Positions 15,416 to 23,060 of a stretch of DNA of 23,060 nt are shown piece by piece (the stretch's first letter is position 1; every line of letters begins with the position of its first letter). The notes under the pieces were generated by a model that did not search any database, had not been told where the DNA came from, and worked only from the letters and a program-made list of their open reading frames with translations. The DNA is taken from assembly GCA_043774925.1 (NCBI GenBank), contig JAYVSZ010000026.1, forward strand, positions 1 to 23,060. The letters are read 5' to 3'. The position numbers and the translations under genes are program-made. The DNA comes from JAYVSZ01 sp043774925 (lineage in GTDB: Bacteria; Pseudomonadota; Gammaproteobacteria; Burkholderiales; Methylophilaceae).

Positions 15416-15841
15416 TTAGTGAATGTTTTTGCGTAGTCTTTCAATTGCGGCAATTTGCGCTACCGCTTCTGCGAGTTCCGCCTGTGCGGCTGCGTAGTCA
15501 ATATCTGAACCACGGTTTTTCATCGCCTCAATCGCTGCTTCTTTTACGGCAAGCGCTTTTGCTTCGTCTAAATCGTGACCGCGAATGGCCGTATCGGCCA
15601 ACACGGTAATTAAACCTGGTTGCACTTCTAGCATGCCGCCAGAAATAAAAATGAGCGTTTCTTCTGCTTTGTCGGCCTCTTTAATGCGCAGCGCACCTGG
15701 TTTAATGGTGGTGATCATCGGCGCGTGATTTGGATAAATACCCACTTCACCCGCTTTTGCTGGAACCACCACAAACTCCGCCAAGCCTGAAAAAATCTCA
15801 GCCTCAGCGCTTACTACATCAATACGTACAGTATGTGCCAT
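15416..15841 (-). CDS. atpC: ATP synthase epsilon subunit
   Basis: The epsilon subunit belongs to the central stalk and can inhibit ATP hydrolysis. The 141-residue protein has the N-terminal beta-sandwich (HTVRIDVVSAEAEIFSG, VGIYPNHAPMITTIKPG) and the C-terminal two-helix region (LDEAKALAVKEAAIEAM onward). The start at 15839-15841 (MAHTVRID) is chosen because AAGGA lies 6 bases upstream. A longer frame starting at 15859 would begin at the edge of the repeat element. It is the last gene of the operon. Confidence 0.95.
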   Translation of the reverse strand: MAHTVRIDVVSAEAEIFSGLAEFVVVPAKAGEVGIYPNHAPMITTIKPGALRIKEADKAEETLIFISGGMLEVQPGLITVLADTAIRGHDLDEAKALAVKEAAIEAMKNRGSDIDYAAAQAELAEAVAQIAAIERLRKNIH

Positions 15842-15851
15842 CTTTTTCCTT

Positions 15852-15923
15852 TTTGTCATTCTGATGAAAATCAGAATCTAGTTATACAACAACCAGATTG
15901 CGAACCTAGTCCGCAATGACAAA
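15852..15923. repeat. REPIN-like doublet: two REP hairpins in inverted orientation
   Basis: The ends TTTGTCATT (15852-15860) and AATGACAAA (15915-15923) are exact inverted repeats. Each half is a hairpin unit: ATTCTGAT-GAAA-ATCAGAAT (15858-15877), and ATTGCG (15897-15902) pairing with CGCAAT (15912-15917). Read outside to inside, both units have the form TTTGTCATT, variable hairpin, AATCTRGTT, with the same flanks but different stems. The inner flanks AATCTAGTT and AACCAGATT are also complementary with one mismatch. It almost fills the atpD-atpC gap. Confidence 0.7.
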
Positions 15924-15928
15924 CTTAC

Positions 15929-17374
15929 TTAATTTAAAGTTTTCGCTTTTTCTACTGCTTCTTCAATGCCGCCCACCATATAGAACGCTTGCTCTGGCAG
16001 GTGATCGTATTCGCCTGCAACAATCGCTTTAAAGCCTTTGATGGTTTCTTTTAATGGTACATATTTGCCTGGTGAGCCAGTAAATACCTCGGCCACGTGG
16101 AATGGTTGTGACAAGAAGCGTTGGATTTTACGTGCGCGGCCAACCGCTAATTTATCTTCTGGTGAAAGCTCGTCCATACCCAAAATGGCAATAATGTCGC
16201 GAAGCTCTTTATAGCGTTGCAATGTTTGTTGCACGCTACGTGCTACGTTGTAATGCTCTTCGCCCACCACTAATGGGTCAAGCTGACGTGATGAAGAATC
16301 CAAAGGATCTACCGCTGGGTAAATACCAAGTGAAGCAATATCACGGCTTAACACAACGGTAGAATCCAAATGTTGGAATGTGGTTGCTGGTGATGGATCG
16401 GTTAAGTCATCCGCAGGTACATAAACCGCTTGGATAGACGTAATAGAGCCTGTTTTAGTAGAGGTAATACGCTCTTGCAAGCGACCCATTTCGTCAGCCA
16501 ATGTTGGTTGGTAACCCACAGCAGAAGGCATGCGGCCTAACAGCGCAGAAACTTCCGTACCGGCCAATGTGTAACGATAAATATTATCCACAAAGAACAA
16601 TACGTCACGGCCTTCGTCACGGAATTTTTCTGCCATCGTTAAGCCAGAAAGCGCAACCCGTAAACGGTTGCCTGGCGGCTCGTTCATTTGACCAAACACC
16701 ATGGCTACTTTTGATTCTTTCATGTTATCAAGCTTGATCACGCCAGCTTCGGCCATCTCGTGATAGAAGTCATTCCCTTCACGCGTACGCTCGCCCACGC
16801 CTGCAAACACGGATAAACCTGAGTGTTGTTTTGCAATGTTGTTAATCAGCTCAAGCATGTTAACGGTTTTGCCTACACCCGCACCACCGAACAAGCCCAC
16901 TTTACCGCCTTTAGCGAACGGACAAACCAAGTCAATGACCTTAATGCCAGTTTCTAGCAAGTCAACCGAAGGAGAAAGCTCTTCGAATGTTGGCGCTTTT
17001 TGATGGATAGAGCGACGCTCGTCACAGTCCACTGGGCCCAACTCATCAATCGGGCGGCCTAACACGTCCATAATACGACCCAAAGTGCCTACACCAACTG
17101 GCACAGTAATTTGTGAGCCTGTTGATTTAAAAGCAGTACCGCGTGCCAATCCATCTGAAGAACCCATGGCAATGGTACGCACAATGCCGTCACCCAATTG
17201 CTGCTGAACCTCTAAAGTCAAGCCCGCTTCTGCTTGAGAGTTTTTGTCATCGATAATCAATGCTTCAAATACTTTTGGCATTTGATCGCGAGGAAACTCA
17301 ACGTCTACCACCGCGCCAATACATTGAACAACTTTACCTATTTTCACTTGAATTGCATCTACTTTTGCCATCAT
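15929..17374 (-). CDS. atpD: ATP synthase beta subunit
   Basis: The beta subunit is the catalytic subunit of F1. Walker A GGAGVGKT is at 163-170, the catalytic glutamate region is GERTREGND (194-202), and the Walker B/arm region reads FFVDNIYRYTLAGTEVS, followed by LLGRMPSAVGYQPTL. Length (481) is slightly above the usual 460-470. Two adjacent ATG codons (17372-17374 and 17369-17371) can serve the same AGGA; the second has the more usual spacing, so the true protein may be one residue shorter. All catalytic motifs are intact. Confidence 0.97.
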   Translation of the reverse strand: MMAKVDAIQVKIGKVVQCIGAVVDVEFPRDQMPKVFEALIIDDKNSQAEAGLTLEVQQQLGDGIVRTIAMGSSDGLARGTAFKSTGSQITVPVGVGTLGRIMDVLGRPIDELGPVDCDERRSIHQKAPTFEELSPSVDLLETGIKVIDLVCPFAKGGKVGLFGGAGVGKTVNMLELINNIAKQHSGLSVFAGVGERTREGNDFYHEMAEAGVIKLDNMKESKVAMVFGQMNEPPGNRLRVALSGLTMAEKFRDEGRDVLFFVDNIYRYTLAGTEVSALLGRMPSAVGYQPTLADEMGRLQERITSTKTGSITSIQAVYVPADDLTDPSPATTFQHLDSTVVLSRDIASLGIYPAVDPLDSSSRQLDPLVVGEEHYNVARSVQQTLQRYKELRDIIAILGMDELSPEDKLAVGRARKIQRFLSQPFHVAEVFTGSPGKYVPLKETIKGFKAIVAGEYDHLPEQAFYMVGGIEEAVEKAKTLN

Positions 17375-17420
17375 TTTTTCCTAGCTCACTGTTTAGTCAG
17401 ATACTTTTAATAATAAAATT

Positions 17421-17513
17421 CGTTAAGACACTGCCGCTGCCCCTATCGATTCTGGTCTCTACATAACACCCTGCGGGGTTAGTATCGCCCAATCGTTAAG
17501 ACACTGCCGCTGC
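17421..17513. repeat. 20-bp direct repeat duplicating the atpG 3' end
   Basis: CGTTAAGACACTGCCGCTGC occurs at 17421-17440 and again at 17494-17513, where it contains the atpG stop codon and last codons. The period is 73 bp. CGATT also recurs shortly after each copy. The intervening stretch has a small imperfect hairpin (AACaCCC-TGC-GGGGTT, about 17464-17480). Confidence 0.85.
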
Positions 17514-18362
17514 GCCGCCAACGATTTCTGAAATCTCTTTGGTAATTGCCGCTTGACGCGCTTTGTTGTAAATCAATTTCAAATCGCCAATCACTTCTTT
17601 AGCGTTATCTGAGGCGGATTTCATCGCCACCATACGAGATGATTGTTCTGAAGCCATATTTTCTGCCACTGCGTTGTAAATCAACGATTCCACATAGCGC
17701 ACCATCAACTCATCCACAACTGGCTTAGCTTCTGGCTCATAAATATAATCCCAATGCCCTTTAGGGCTGCCCAATTGCTCGCCATTTAATGGTAGCAATT
17801 GTTGCATAGTCGGCTCTTGCTTCATGGTATTGATGAATTTGGTATAGCAAATGTACAACTGGTCAATTTCGCCCGCCGTATAAGCATCCAACATCACCTT
17901 AATCGTACCAATCAAAGTTTCTAAATGTGGCACATCACCCAAACCAATAGTATGTGATTTAACATCCGCGCCGACGCGATTCATAAAACCAAGGCCTTTG
18001 TTACCAATGGCGCTGACTTTAATTTCTTTGCCTTCAGCTTCCCAAGCTTTCATTTGGTTGATTGAAAGACGCAACATATTGGTATTTAAGCCACCACACA
18101 AGCCCTTGTCTGAACTCACCACAATCAAACCAATGTTTTTAACCACATCGCGTTTAATTAAAAACGCATGTTTATACTCTGGATTAGCCGCAGACATGTG
18201 CGCCGCCACTTGGCGAATCTTTTCAGCATAAGGACGGCTCGCTCGCATTCTATCTTGCGCTTTACGCATTTTAGAAGCGGCGACCATTTCCATCGCTTTG
18301 GTGATTTTTCGGGTATTTTCTACCGACTTAATCTTGGTTCTAATCTCTTTACTGCCAGCCAT
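17496..18362 (-). CDS. atpG: ATP synthase gamma subunit
   Basis: Gamma is the rotating central shaft of F1. The 288-residue length matches the family. The N-terminal helix has the conserved KIKSVENTRKITKAMEMVAA and the C-terminal helix has YNKARQAAITKEISEIVGGA, which together form the coiled coil inside the alpha3beta3 ring. The family DKGLCGGLN motif is present (in SSDKGLCGGLNTNML). It lies 19 bp after atpA. A 20-bp copy of its 3' end occurs downstream. Confidence 0.97.
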   Translation of the reverse strand: MAGSKEIRTKIKSVENTRKITKAMEMVAASKMRKAQDRMRASRPYAEKIRQVAAHMSAANPEYKHAFLIKRDVVKNIGLIVVSSDKGLCGGLNTNMLRLSINQMKAWEAEGKEIKVSAIGNKGLGFMNRVGADVKSHTIGLGDVPHLETLIGTIKVMLDAYTAGEIDQLYICYTKFINTMKQEPTMQQLLPLNGEQLGSPKGHWDYIYEPEAKPVVDELMVRYVESLIYNAVAENMASEQSSRMVAMKSASDNAKEVIGDLKLIYNKARQAAITKEISEIVGGAAAVS

Positions 18363-18381
18363 TTGAGTGTCCTAGAACCTA

Positions 18382-19923
18382 TTAGTAAGCGTTAGTCGCT
18401 TTGAAGTCCACAATCGCAGCTTCAAGCGCTTTTTCGTTATCTGCGTTCAAATCTTTGCTAGATTCAATTGCATCCACCAAAGATTTGTATTTAGAACCCA
18501 TAAAGCCGTGCAATGCGTTTTCAAACGCCAATACTTTATTCGTTGGCACATCATCAAAATGGCCTTTATTCGCAGCAAACAAGGTAATCGCCATGTTTGA
18601 TACGCTTAATGGTGCGTACTGTGCTTGCTTCATCAACTCAGTAAACATACGACCGCGGTCTAATTGTTTGCGCGTTGCTTCATCCAAATCAGACGCGAAC
18701 TGCGCGAAAGCAGCCAATTCACGGTATTGCGCTAATGCTAAACGCACGCCGCCACCGAGTTTTTTAATCACTTTAGTTTGCGCTGCACCACCCACGCGAG
18801 ATACTGAAATACCCGCGTTAATCGCTGGACGAATACCCGCATTGAACAAGTCAGTTTCCAAGAAGATTTGACCATCGGTAATCGAAATCACGTTGGTTGG
18901 TACGAATGCAGAAACGTCACCAGCGGCAGTTTCAATCACTGGCAATGCAGTGAGTGAGCCTGTTTTACCTTTAACTTTACCGTTTGTGAATTTTTCTACA
19001 TAGTCTTCGTTCACACGCGCTGCACGCTCTAACAAACGTGAGTGAATGTAGAATACGTCGCCTGGATAAGCTTCGCGGCCTGGTGGACGGCGTAATAACA
19101 ATGAAATTTGACGGTAAGCAATCGCTTGTTTAGTCAAATCATCATACACAATCAGTGCATCTTCACCGCGGTCACGGAAATATTCACCCATAGTACAACC
19201 CGCGTATGGCGCTAAGTATTGCAATGCGGCAGAATCTGAAGCCGCTGCCGCAACTACGATGGTGTAAGCCATCGCGCCATTTTCTTCTAATTTGCGCACT
19301 ACGTTGGCAATGGTAGAAGCTTTTTGACCAATCGCCACATAAACGCAGGTCATGTTTTGACCTTTTTGATTAATAATCGCATCAATGGCTACGGCAGTTT
19401 TACCTGTTTGGCGGTCACCAATAATCAACTCACGTTGACCACGGCCAACTGGCACCATTGAGTCCACTGATTTCAAACCTGTTTGCACAGGTTGCGAAAC
19501 TGATTTACGCGCAATCACGCCTGGTGCCACTTTTTCAATTTTGTCCGTCATTTTGGCGTTAACAGGGCCTTTGCCATCAATTGGCTGACCCAATGCGTTC
19601 ACCACGCGGCCAATCAACTCTGGACCTACTGGCACTTCCAAAATACGACCTGTACATTTACAGATGTCGCCTTCGGTAATATGCTCGTAATCACCCAACA
19701 CCACAGCGCCGACTGAATCGCGCTCAAGGTTAAGCGCCAAGCCAAACGTATTGCCCGGGAACTCAATCATTTCGCCAGACATCACGTTTGAAAGGCCGTG
19801 AATACGGACGATACCGTCAGTGACAGAGATTACCGTACCTTGTGTACGCGCTTCGCTGCTGACCGAAAAATTCTCTAATCTGCTTTTAATCAGTTCACTG
19901 ATTTCTGATGTAGATAACTGCAT
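18382..19923 (-). CDS. atpA: ATP synthase alpha subunit
   Basis: The regulatory, non-catalytic nucleotide-binding subunit of F1. The 513-residue length equals E. coli AtpA. Walker A is GDRQTGKT (about 170-177), preceded by GRGQRELIIG, and the signature region reads PAINAGISVSRVGGAAQ. The start is ATG 19921-19923 (MQLSTSEIS) because AGGAG lies 6 bases upstream; the frame two codons further up would need a TTG. Confidence 0.97.
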   Translation of the reverse strand: MQLSTSEISELIKSRLENFSVSSEARTQGTVISVTDGIVRIHGLSNVMSGEMIEFPGNTFGLALNLERDSVGAVVLGDYEHITEGDICKCTGRILEVPVGPELIGRVVNALGQPIDGKGPVNAKMTDKIEKVAPGVIARKSVSQPVQTGLKSVDSMVPVGRGQRELIIGDRQTGKTAVAIDAIINQKGQNMTCVYVAIGQKASTIANVVRKLEENGAMAYTIVVAAAASDSAALQYLAPYAGCTMGEYFRDRGEDALIVYDDLTKQAIAYRQISLLLRRPPGREAYPGDVFYIHSRLLERAARVNEDYVEKFTNGKVKGKTGSLTALPVIETAAGDVSAFVPTNVISITDGQIFLETDLFNAGIRPAINAGISVSRVGGAAQTKVIKKLGGGVRLALAQYRELAAFAQFASDLDEATRKQLDRGRMFTELMKQAQYAPLSVSNMAITLFAANKGHFDDVPTNKVLAFENALHGFMGSKYKSLVDAIESSKDLNADNEKALEAAIVDFKATNAY

Positions 19924-19970
19924 TTGCAACTCCTAGTTTTTCTTTGCCTAATGTTTACTTCGGCCGTTAA

Positions 19971-20507
19971 TTAAGCCGAAAGCGAATAAGCTAAATTTTG
20001 TAACTGACCTTTAACGGACGCATCGATGACGGTATCGCCCACAATAATTTTAATGCCGCCAATCAGTTCTGCATCTACAGAAACTGTGGCTTCAATTTTT
20101 TTACCAAATTTGGTTTCTAAACGCGTCACCAAATCTTTCACCTCTGCTGCGCTAGGCTTGGCCGCCGCGATAATTTGCGCATCTAGCGTGCCTTCATCTT
20201 GTGCTTTTAATTCTTCGAAAGCACTGGTGATTGCTGGCAAAATAGATAAACGACCGTATTCCACCAAAGTTTTGATGAGATTTTGCCCGTTTACATTGAG
20301 CTTATCGCCACAAACCTTTAAAAAAGTATCCTGCAAAACACTGCTATCCACTTTTGGATCTGCGATATAGGCACTTAAAGCTGCATCATTGCCTACGGCT
20401 GTTGCAAAACTCAGCATCTCCGACCACTTAGCCAATGCTTTTTGCTCTTTTGCAAGCTTAAAGGCAGCGACTGCGTACGGTCTTGCGATGGTTGAAATTT
20501 CAGCCAT
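19971..20507 (-). CDS. atpH: ATP synthase delta subunit
   Basis: Delta joins the F1 head to the peripheral b stalk. The 178-residue protein has the family N-terminus (EISTIARPYAVAAFKLAKEQ) and C-terminal LIGGIKIIVGDTVIDASVKGQLQNL. Its ATG directly follows the atpF stop codon (TAA ATG), so translation is probably coupled. The ribosome site GCGGAG lies inside the last codons of atpF. Confidence 0.96.
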   Translation of the reverse strand: MAEISTIARPYAVAAFKLAKEQKALAKWSEMLSFATAVGNDAALSAYIADPKVDSSVLQDTFLKVCGDKLNVNGQNLIKTLVEYGRLSILPAITSAFEELKAQDEGTLDAQIIAAAKPSAAEVKDLVTRLETKFGKKIEATVSVDAELIGGIKIIVGDTVIDASVKGQLQNLAYSLSA

Positions 20508-20978
20508 TTATAGCTCCGCCGCAAGTTTAGAAAGCATGTCGCTATGCGCTTTTGCATCAATTTCTTTACGCAAGATTTTTTCTGCACCTGCGACTGCAAG
20601 CGCAGAAACCTGCGAACGCAAACCTTCTTTAGCACGGTTTACTTCTTGGTCAATCTCAGCTTTAGCACCCGCAAGAATGCGATCGCCTTCAGACTTAGCG
20701 TTGCCTTTGGCTTCTTCTACTATTTGGCTTGCGCGTTTTTCTGCTTGGCCAATAATTTCAGTCGCTTTTTGTTTGGCTTCATTTAACGTCACTTCAGATT
20801 TCTTTGCCGCAACCTCTAAAGCACTACGGCCTTCAGACGCAGCAGCTAAGCCATCAGCAATTTCTTTTTGACGTTTTTCGATGGCGCCTAAAAGCGGCGG
20901 CCAAACGAATTTCACTGTAAACCAAATCAGCACGGCAAATGCGATAGCTTGTGCGAAAAGTGTAAAATTAATATTCAT
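20508..20978 (-). CDS. atpF: ATP synthase b subunit
   Basis: The b subunit forms the peripheral stalk. The 156-residue length equals E. coli AtpF. One N-terminal membrane helix (about 5-25, FAQAIAFAVLIWFTVKFVWPP) is followed by a long charged, Ala-rich coiled coil. The start at 20976-20978 (MNINFTLFAQ) is chosen over an upstream in-frame ATG because AAAGGAG is 6 bases before it and family members start at this point. Confidence 0.96.
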   Translation of the reverse strand: MNINFTLFAQAIAFAVLIWFTVKFVWPPLLGAIEKRQKEIADGLAAASEGRSALEVAAKKSEVTLNEAKQKATEIIGQAEKRASQIVEEAKGNAKSEGDRILAGAKAEIDQEVNRAKEGLRSQVSALAVAGAEKILRKEIDAKAHSDMLSKLAAEL

Positions 20979-21035
20979 ATTTGCTCCTTTGTTCAGGTAC
21001 TTATAAATCAAGTCCAGTAAAACAACCTAAACAAA

Positions 21036-21302
21036 TTATTTGGCAACGACAGCCAATAATGGATTTGCAAATGCGAACATCATAGCTAAGCCAACACCAA
21101 TAATGAATGAAGCATCGATAAGACCTAATAGCAAGAATACTTTACCTTGCAATTGTGGAATCATTTCTGGTTGACGCGCTGCGCCATCTAAAAAACTTGC
21201 GCACATAATACCAATACCGATACAAGCACCTGCAGCGCCTAAACCGATAATTAAACCAATACCAATGCCTGTGTAGGCCTGAATCATTGCTAATGCGTCC
21301 AT
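21036..21302 (-). CDS. atpE: ATP synthase c subunit
   Basis: The c subunit forms the proton-driven membrane ring. The 88-residue hairpin has two hydrophobic helices joined by the polar loop ARQPE (42-46). The proton-carrying acidic residue is Asp63, in GLIDASFIIGVG; the Na+-type signature (Glu with Ser after it and Gln in the first helix) is absent, so it is proton-coupled. It is separated by about 57 bp from both atpB and atpF. Confidence 0.97.
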   Translation of the reverse strand: MDALAMIQAYTGIGIGLIIGLGAAGACIGIGIMCASFLDGAARQPEMIPQLQGKVFLLLGLIDASFIIGVGLAMMFAFANPLLAVVAK

Positions 21303-21361
21303 TTTGTTACCCTCTCTGAAATTAAACTACCACTAAATTTGTACTACTTTTACCAAAAAAC

Positions 21362-22183
21362 TTAATGCGATTCGTGCGCCATGGCTAAGTAAACTACCGT
21401 CAACATCATAAAAATAAAGGCTTGTAACGCCACGATTAAAATATGGAAAATCGACCAACCAGCACCTAAAATTGCACCGAAAATTGTACCTGAAACGCCA
21501 GTAGCAGCCCACAAACCTAACAATAAGAAAATGACCTCACCCGCGTACATATTGCCGAATAGCCGCAATGAATGTGACAGTGGCTTTGAAACGTATTCGA
21601 TTAAATTAAATAAGAAATTGAGCGGCCAAATCAATGGGTTTGTGCCGAAAGGGGAGCAGAACAGTTCGTGAATCCAGCCACCAAGCCCCTTCACTTTAAT
21701 CGCGAAGAAAATCATTAAAAACCACACAGCAAGCGCTAGCGCGAATGTAGTGTTGATATCTGAAGTTGGTACGATGCGCCATTTTTGGTGCTCGCCGCCT
21801 ACTAAGCCAGCAATTTTAGCAACCCAATCTACCGGCAAAAAGTCCATGGCGTTCATGGCGAACACCCATAAAAAAACCGTCATCGCTGTTGGTGCAATAA
21901 AGCTATGACGGTCACCGTGAAAAATGTTTTTAACTTGGTCATCCACAAAACCAAAAATCAGCTCAACAAACGCCTGGCCCTTGCTCGGCACGCCTGATGT
22001 TGCCTTGCGCGCGACCAGCCACACTAAACCCATGACCAACAAACCCAGCACAATAGAAGTGATTAATGTGTCGTAATGCAATGTCCAAAAGCTGCCATTG
22101 CCCACGGGGTGTGCATTAAAGCTCAAATGGTGAGCAATATATTCAGACGGGGTAAGTGCTTCTGTTGAGTGTTCTGTAGCCAT
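21362..22183 (-). CDS. atpB: ATP synthase a subunit
   Basis: The a subunit provides the proton half-channels beside the c ring. The 273-residue multi-spanning protein contains the essential arginine as Arg207 in KPLSHSLRLFGNMYAGE, equivalent to Arg210 of E. coli. Other family segments are FVELIFGFVDDQV (72-84), FLWVFAMNAMDFLPVD (104-119) and the C-terminal LIVALQAFIFMMLTVVYLAMA. Confidence 0.97.
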   Translation of the reverse strand: MATEHSTEALTPSEYIAHHLSFNAHPVGNGSFWTLHYDTLITSIVLGLLVMGLVWLVARKATSGVPSKGQAFVELIFGFVDDQVKNIFHGDRHSFIAPTAMTVFLWVFAMNAMDFLPVDWVAKIAGLVGGEHQKWRIVPTSDINTTFALALAVWFLMIFFAIKVKGLGGWIHELFCSPFGTNPLIWPLNFLFNLIEYVSKPLSHSLRLFGNMYAGEVIFLLLGLWAATGVSGTIFGAILGAGWSIFHILIVALQAFIFMMLTVVYLAMAHESH

Positions 22184-22220
22184 AAGTTTTTAAGCTTTTA
22201 ATATAATTTAAATTTTAACG

Positions 22221-22589
22221 CTAAATTTTAACATCTTGCTTTGCCATCGCCGCGCCAGAAAATAATGCGGCGGCGGCCAAACCTGCAACTAGCGCAAACG
22301 GCACTAATTGCTTATAAACTTTAAATGCGACAAACAGAAGAATCACAATCAGTAAAATCTTGATTGCTTCTGCTTTCAACATATTGATGAGTATTGCAGC
22401 TGCTTCTTTGTTGTTACGTTGCGCGACTTTTGATGCTACAAATGCCGCAATTGCTACCGATAAACCACCAAATAAGGCAGAAAATCCTGCGTGCATCCCA
22501 GAAACCATCAGCGCGATTAAAGCGACAACTGCAGTTGCAGATAACTGCCAACGCAACATTTTGCTAAAAACGTTATTTTGTTCGTTCAT
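22221..22589 (-). CDS. atpI: ATP synthase protein I
   Basis: A 122-residue membrane protein with about four hydrophobic segments and a basic N-terminus, first in the atp operon. AtpI/UncI proteins help assemble the c ring. The match is by position, size and topology plus the family-like first helix (LRWQLSATAVVALIALMVSG). The ATG has only a weak GAAAAG upstream. Confidence 0.85.
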   Translation of the reverse strand: MNEQNNVFSKMLRWQLSATAVVALIALMVSGMHAGFSALFGGLSVAIAAFVASKVAQRNNKEAAAILINMLKAEAIKILLIVILLFVAFKVYKQLVPFALVAGLAAAALFSGAAMAKQDVKI

Positions 22590-22601
22590 GTTTTATCTTT
22601 T

Positions 22602-22636
22602 CATTTCAAGCTTCTAAAAAAGCTTTAGTTGAAATG
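22602..22636. repeat. Inverted repeat in the atp operon leader
   Basis: CATTTCAA (22602-22609) with GCTT pairs with AAGC (22620-22623) and TTGAAATG (22629-22636), leaving TTTAG unpaired on one side. It lies 13 bp upstream of atpI and would form a stem in the 5' leader of the atp message. No T tract suggests a terminator. Confidence 0.5.
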
Positions 22637-23060
22637 GTATTTAGCAAAGTCAGCGATTCTGAATTATTAAGCACTTTTAGTCAAGCACTAAGTAAGCAAA
22701 TGCGCATATCGGCATCATCACCGGCCAACAAAACGGCTTTAGCTGGAGCAGTGTCGCAGCGGCGGGTGCAGGGGCAGCGGTTGGCTCGTATGTTGGCGGT
22801 AAAATCAACGGCTCGTTAGGCGCAGCGGTAAAAAGTGGTGCAATTTCTACCACCACCGCAAGTTTCTTATCAGCGACAGCTACTGGTGCCGTTGGCAGTT
22901 TAGCTTCCCAAGCCACACAGATTGCCATAGATGGCATTACCAGTGGCGTGCAAAGTACACGACCAGCGCTGATTGCACAACAAAGGCTGCAAATAGGCAA
23001 CACCACCACAAGCAGCACCGCAGCAGCGGCCATTGATAGCGCACCAGGCTTAGCGCAAGC
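22634..23060 (+). pseudogene. Start-less fragment of a large Ala/Gly-rich exoprotein (runs off window)
   Basis: From 22696 one plus-strand frame is open to the window end, with no start codon near its beginning. It begins ANAHIGIITGQQNGFSWSSV and continues with an Ala/Gly/Ser/Thr-rich stretch including GAAVGSYVGGKINGSLGAAV. This composition resembles regions just before the toxin end of hemagglutinin-like or other polymorphic-toxin exoproteins; the family is not certain. A second frame from ATG 22634 (MVFSKVSDSELLSTFSQALS) would join it smoothly if a GCAA repeat unit had been lost near 22696-22700. Together these point to a decayed or displaced fragment. Its strand is opposite to the atp operon. 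Confidence 0.45.
22656..22684 (-). promoter_or_regulatory. Candidate promoter of the atp operon
   Basis: On the minus strand TTGACT (22679-22684), a 17-bp spacer and CAGAAT (22656-22661) would give a leader of about 60 bases. The -35 is good and the -10 is moderate. It overlaps the exoprotein fragment described next. Confidence 0.35.

Noticed and set aside
22677..23033. Minus-strand open frame of 118 codons at the right edge, apparently hydrophobic
   Set aside because: It is a low-complexity shadow of the Ala/Gly-rich plus-strand frame, with no ribosome site and no family resemblance.

Overview
The window looks like chromosomal DNA of a moderately AT-rich betaproteobacterium, most likely a methylotroph of the Methylophilaceae (Methylotenera/Methylophilus type). 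I infer this from protein character and from gene order (argS - SPOR protein - dsbA - SDR; atpIBEFHAGDC followed by glmU-glmS). No 16S or other decisive marker is present, so the lineage is an inference.

Left part (1-9483) is housekeeping. It holds a run-in gene end and a minus-strand tRNA-Gly(CCC)-thiD-thiE unit for thiamine synthesis. A 2-Cys OhrR-type peroxide-sensing regulator follows, convergent with an exported truncated hemoglobin across a shared bidirectional terminator. Next come priA (replication restart), divergent from argS, then a SPOR-domain envelope protein, periplasmic dsbA with its terminator, and a short-chain dehydrogenase.

Middle part (9484-11503) is an accessory restriction-modification locus. 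A C5-cytosine methyltransferase carries a fused N-terminal MerR-like helix-turn-helix and starts inside a 39-bp near-perfect palindrome. It is convergent with an Eco47II/Sau96I-type endonuclease gene that is frameshifted at an A8 run. The endonuclease sits 13 bp behind glmS, so it is appended to the glmU-glmS operon (UDP-GlcNAc synthesis).

Right part (11504-22589) is the conserved ATP synthase operon followed by glmU-glmS, all on the minus strand. The conserved atpC-glmU junction is split by a plus-strand GIY-YIG nuclease gene that has the anatomy of a mobile integron gene cassette: matching core sites at both ends and a foldable attC site. Inside the atp operon there is a two-unit REP element (REPIN-like) between atpD and atpC, and a 20-bp duplicated copy of the atpG tail between atpG and atpD. 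The last 430 bp hold a start-less, probably frameshifted fragment of a large Ala/Gly-rich exoprotein that abuts the atp promoter region.

The most novel material is in the insertions into this conserved backbone: the solitary gene cassette, the palindrome-controlled methyltransferase with its homopolymer-frameshifted nuclease partner, and the REPIN-like element in the atp operon.
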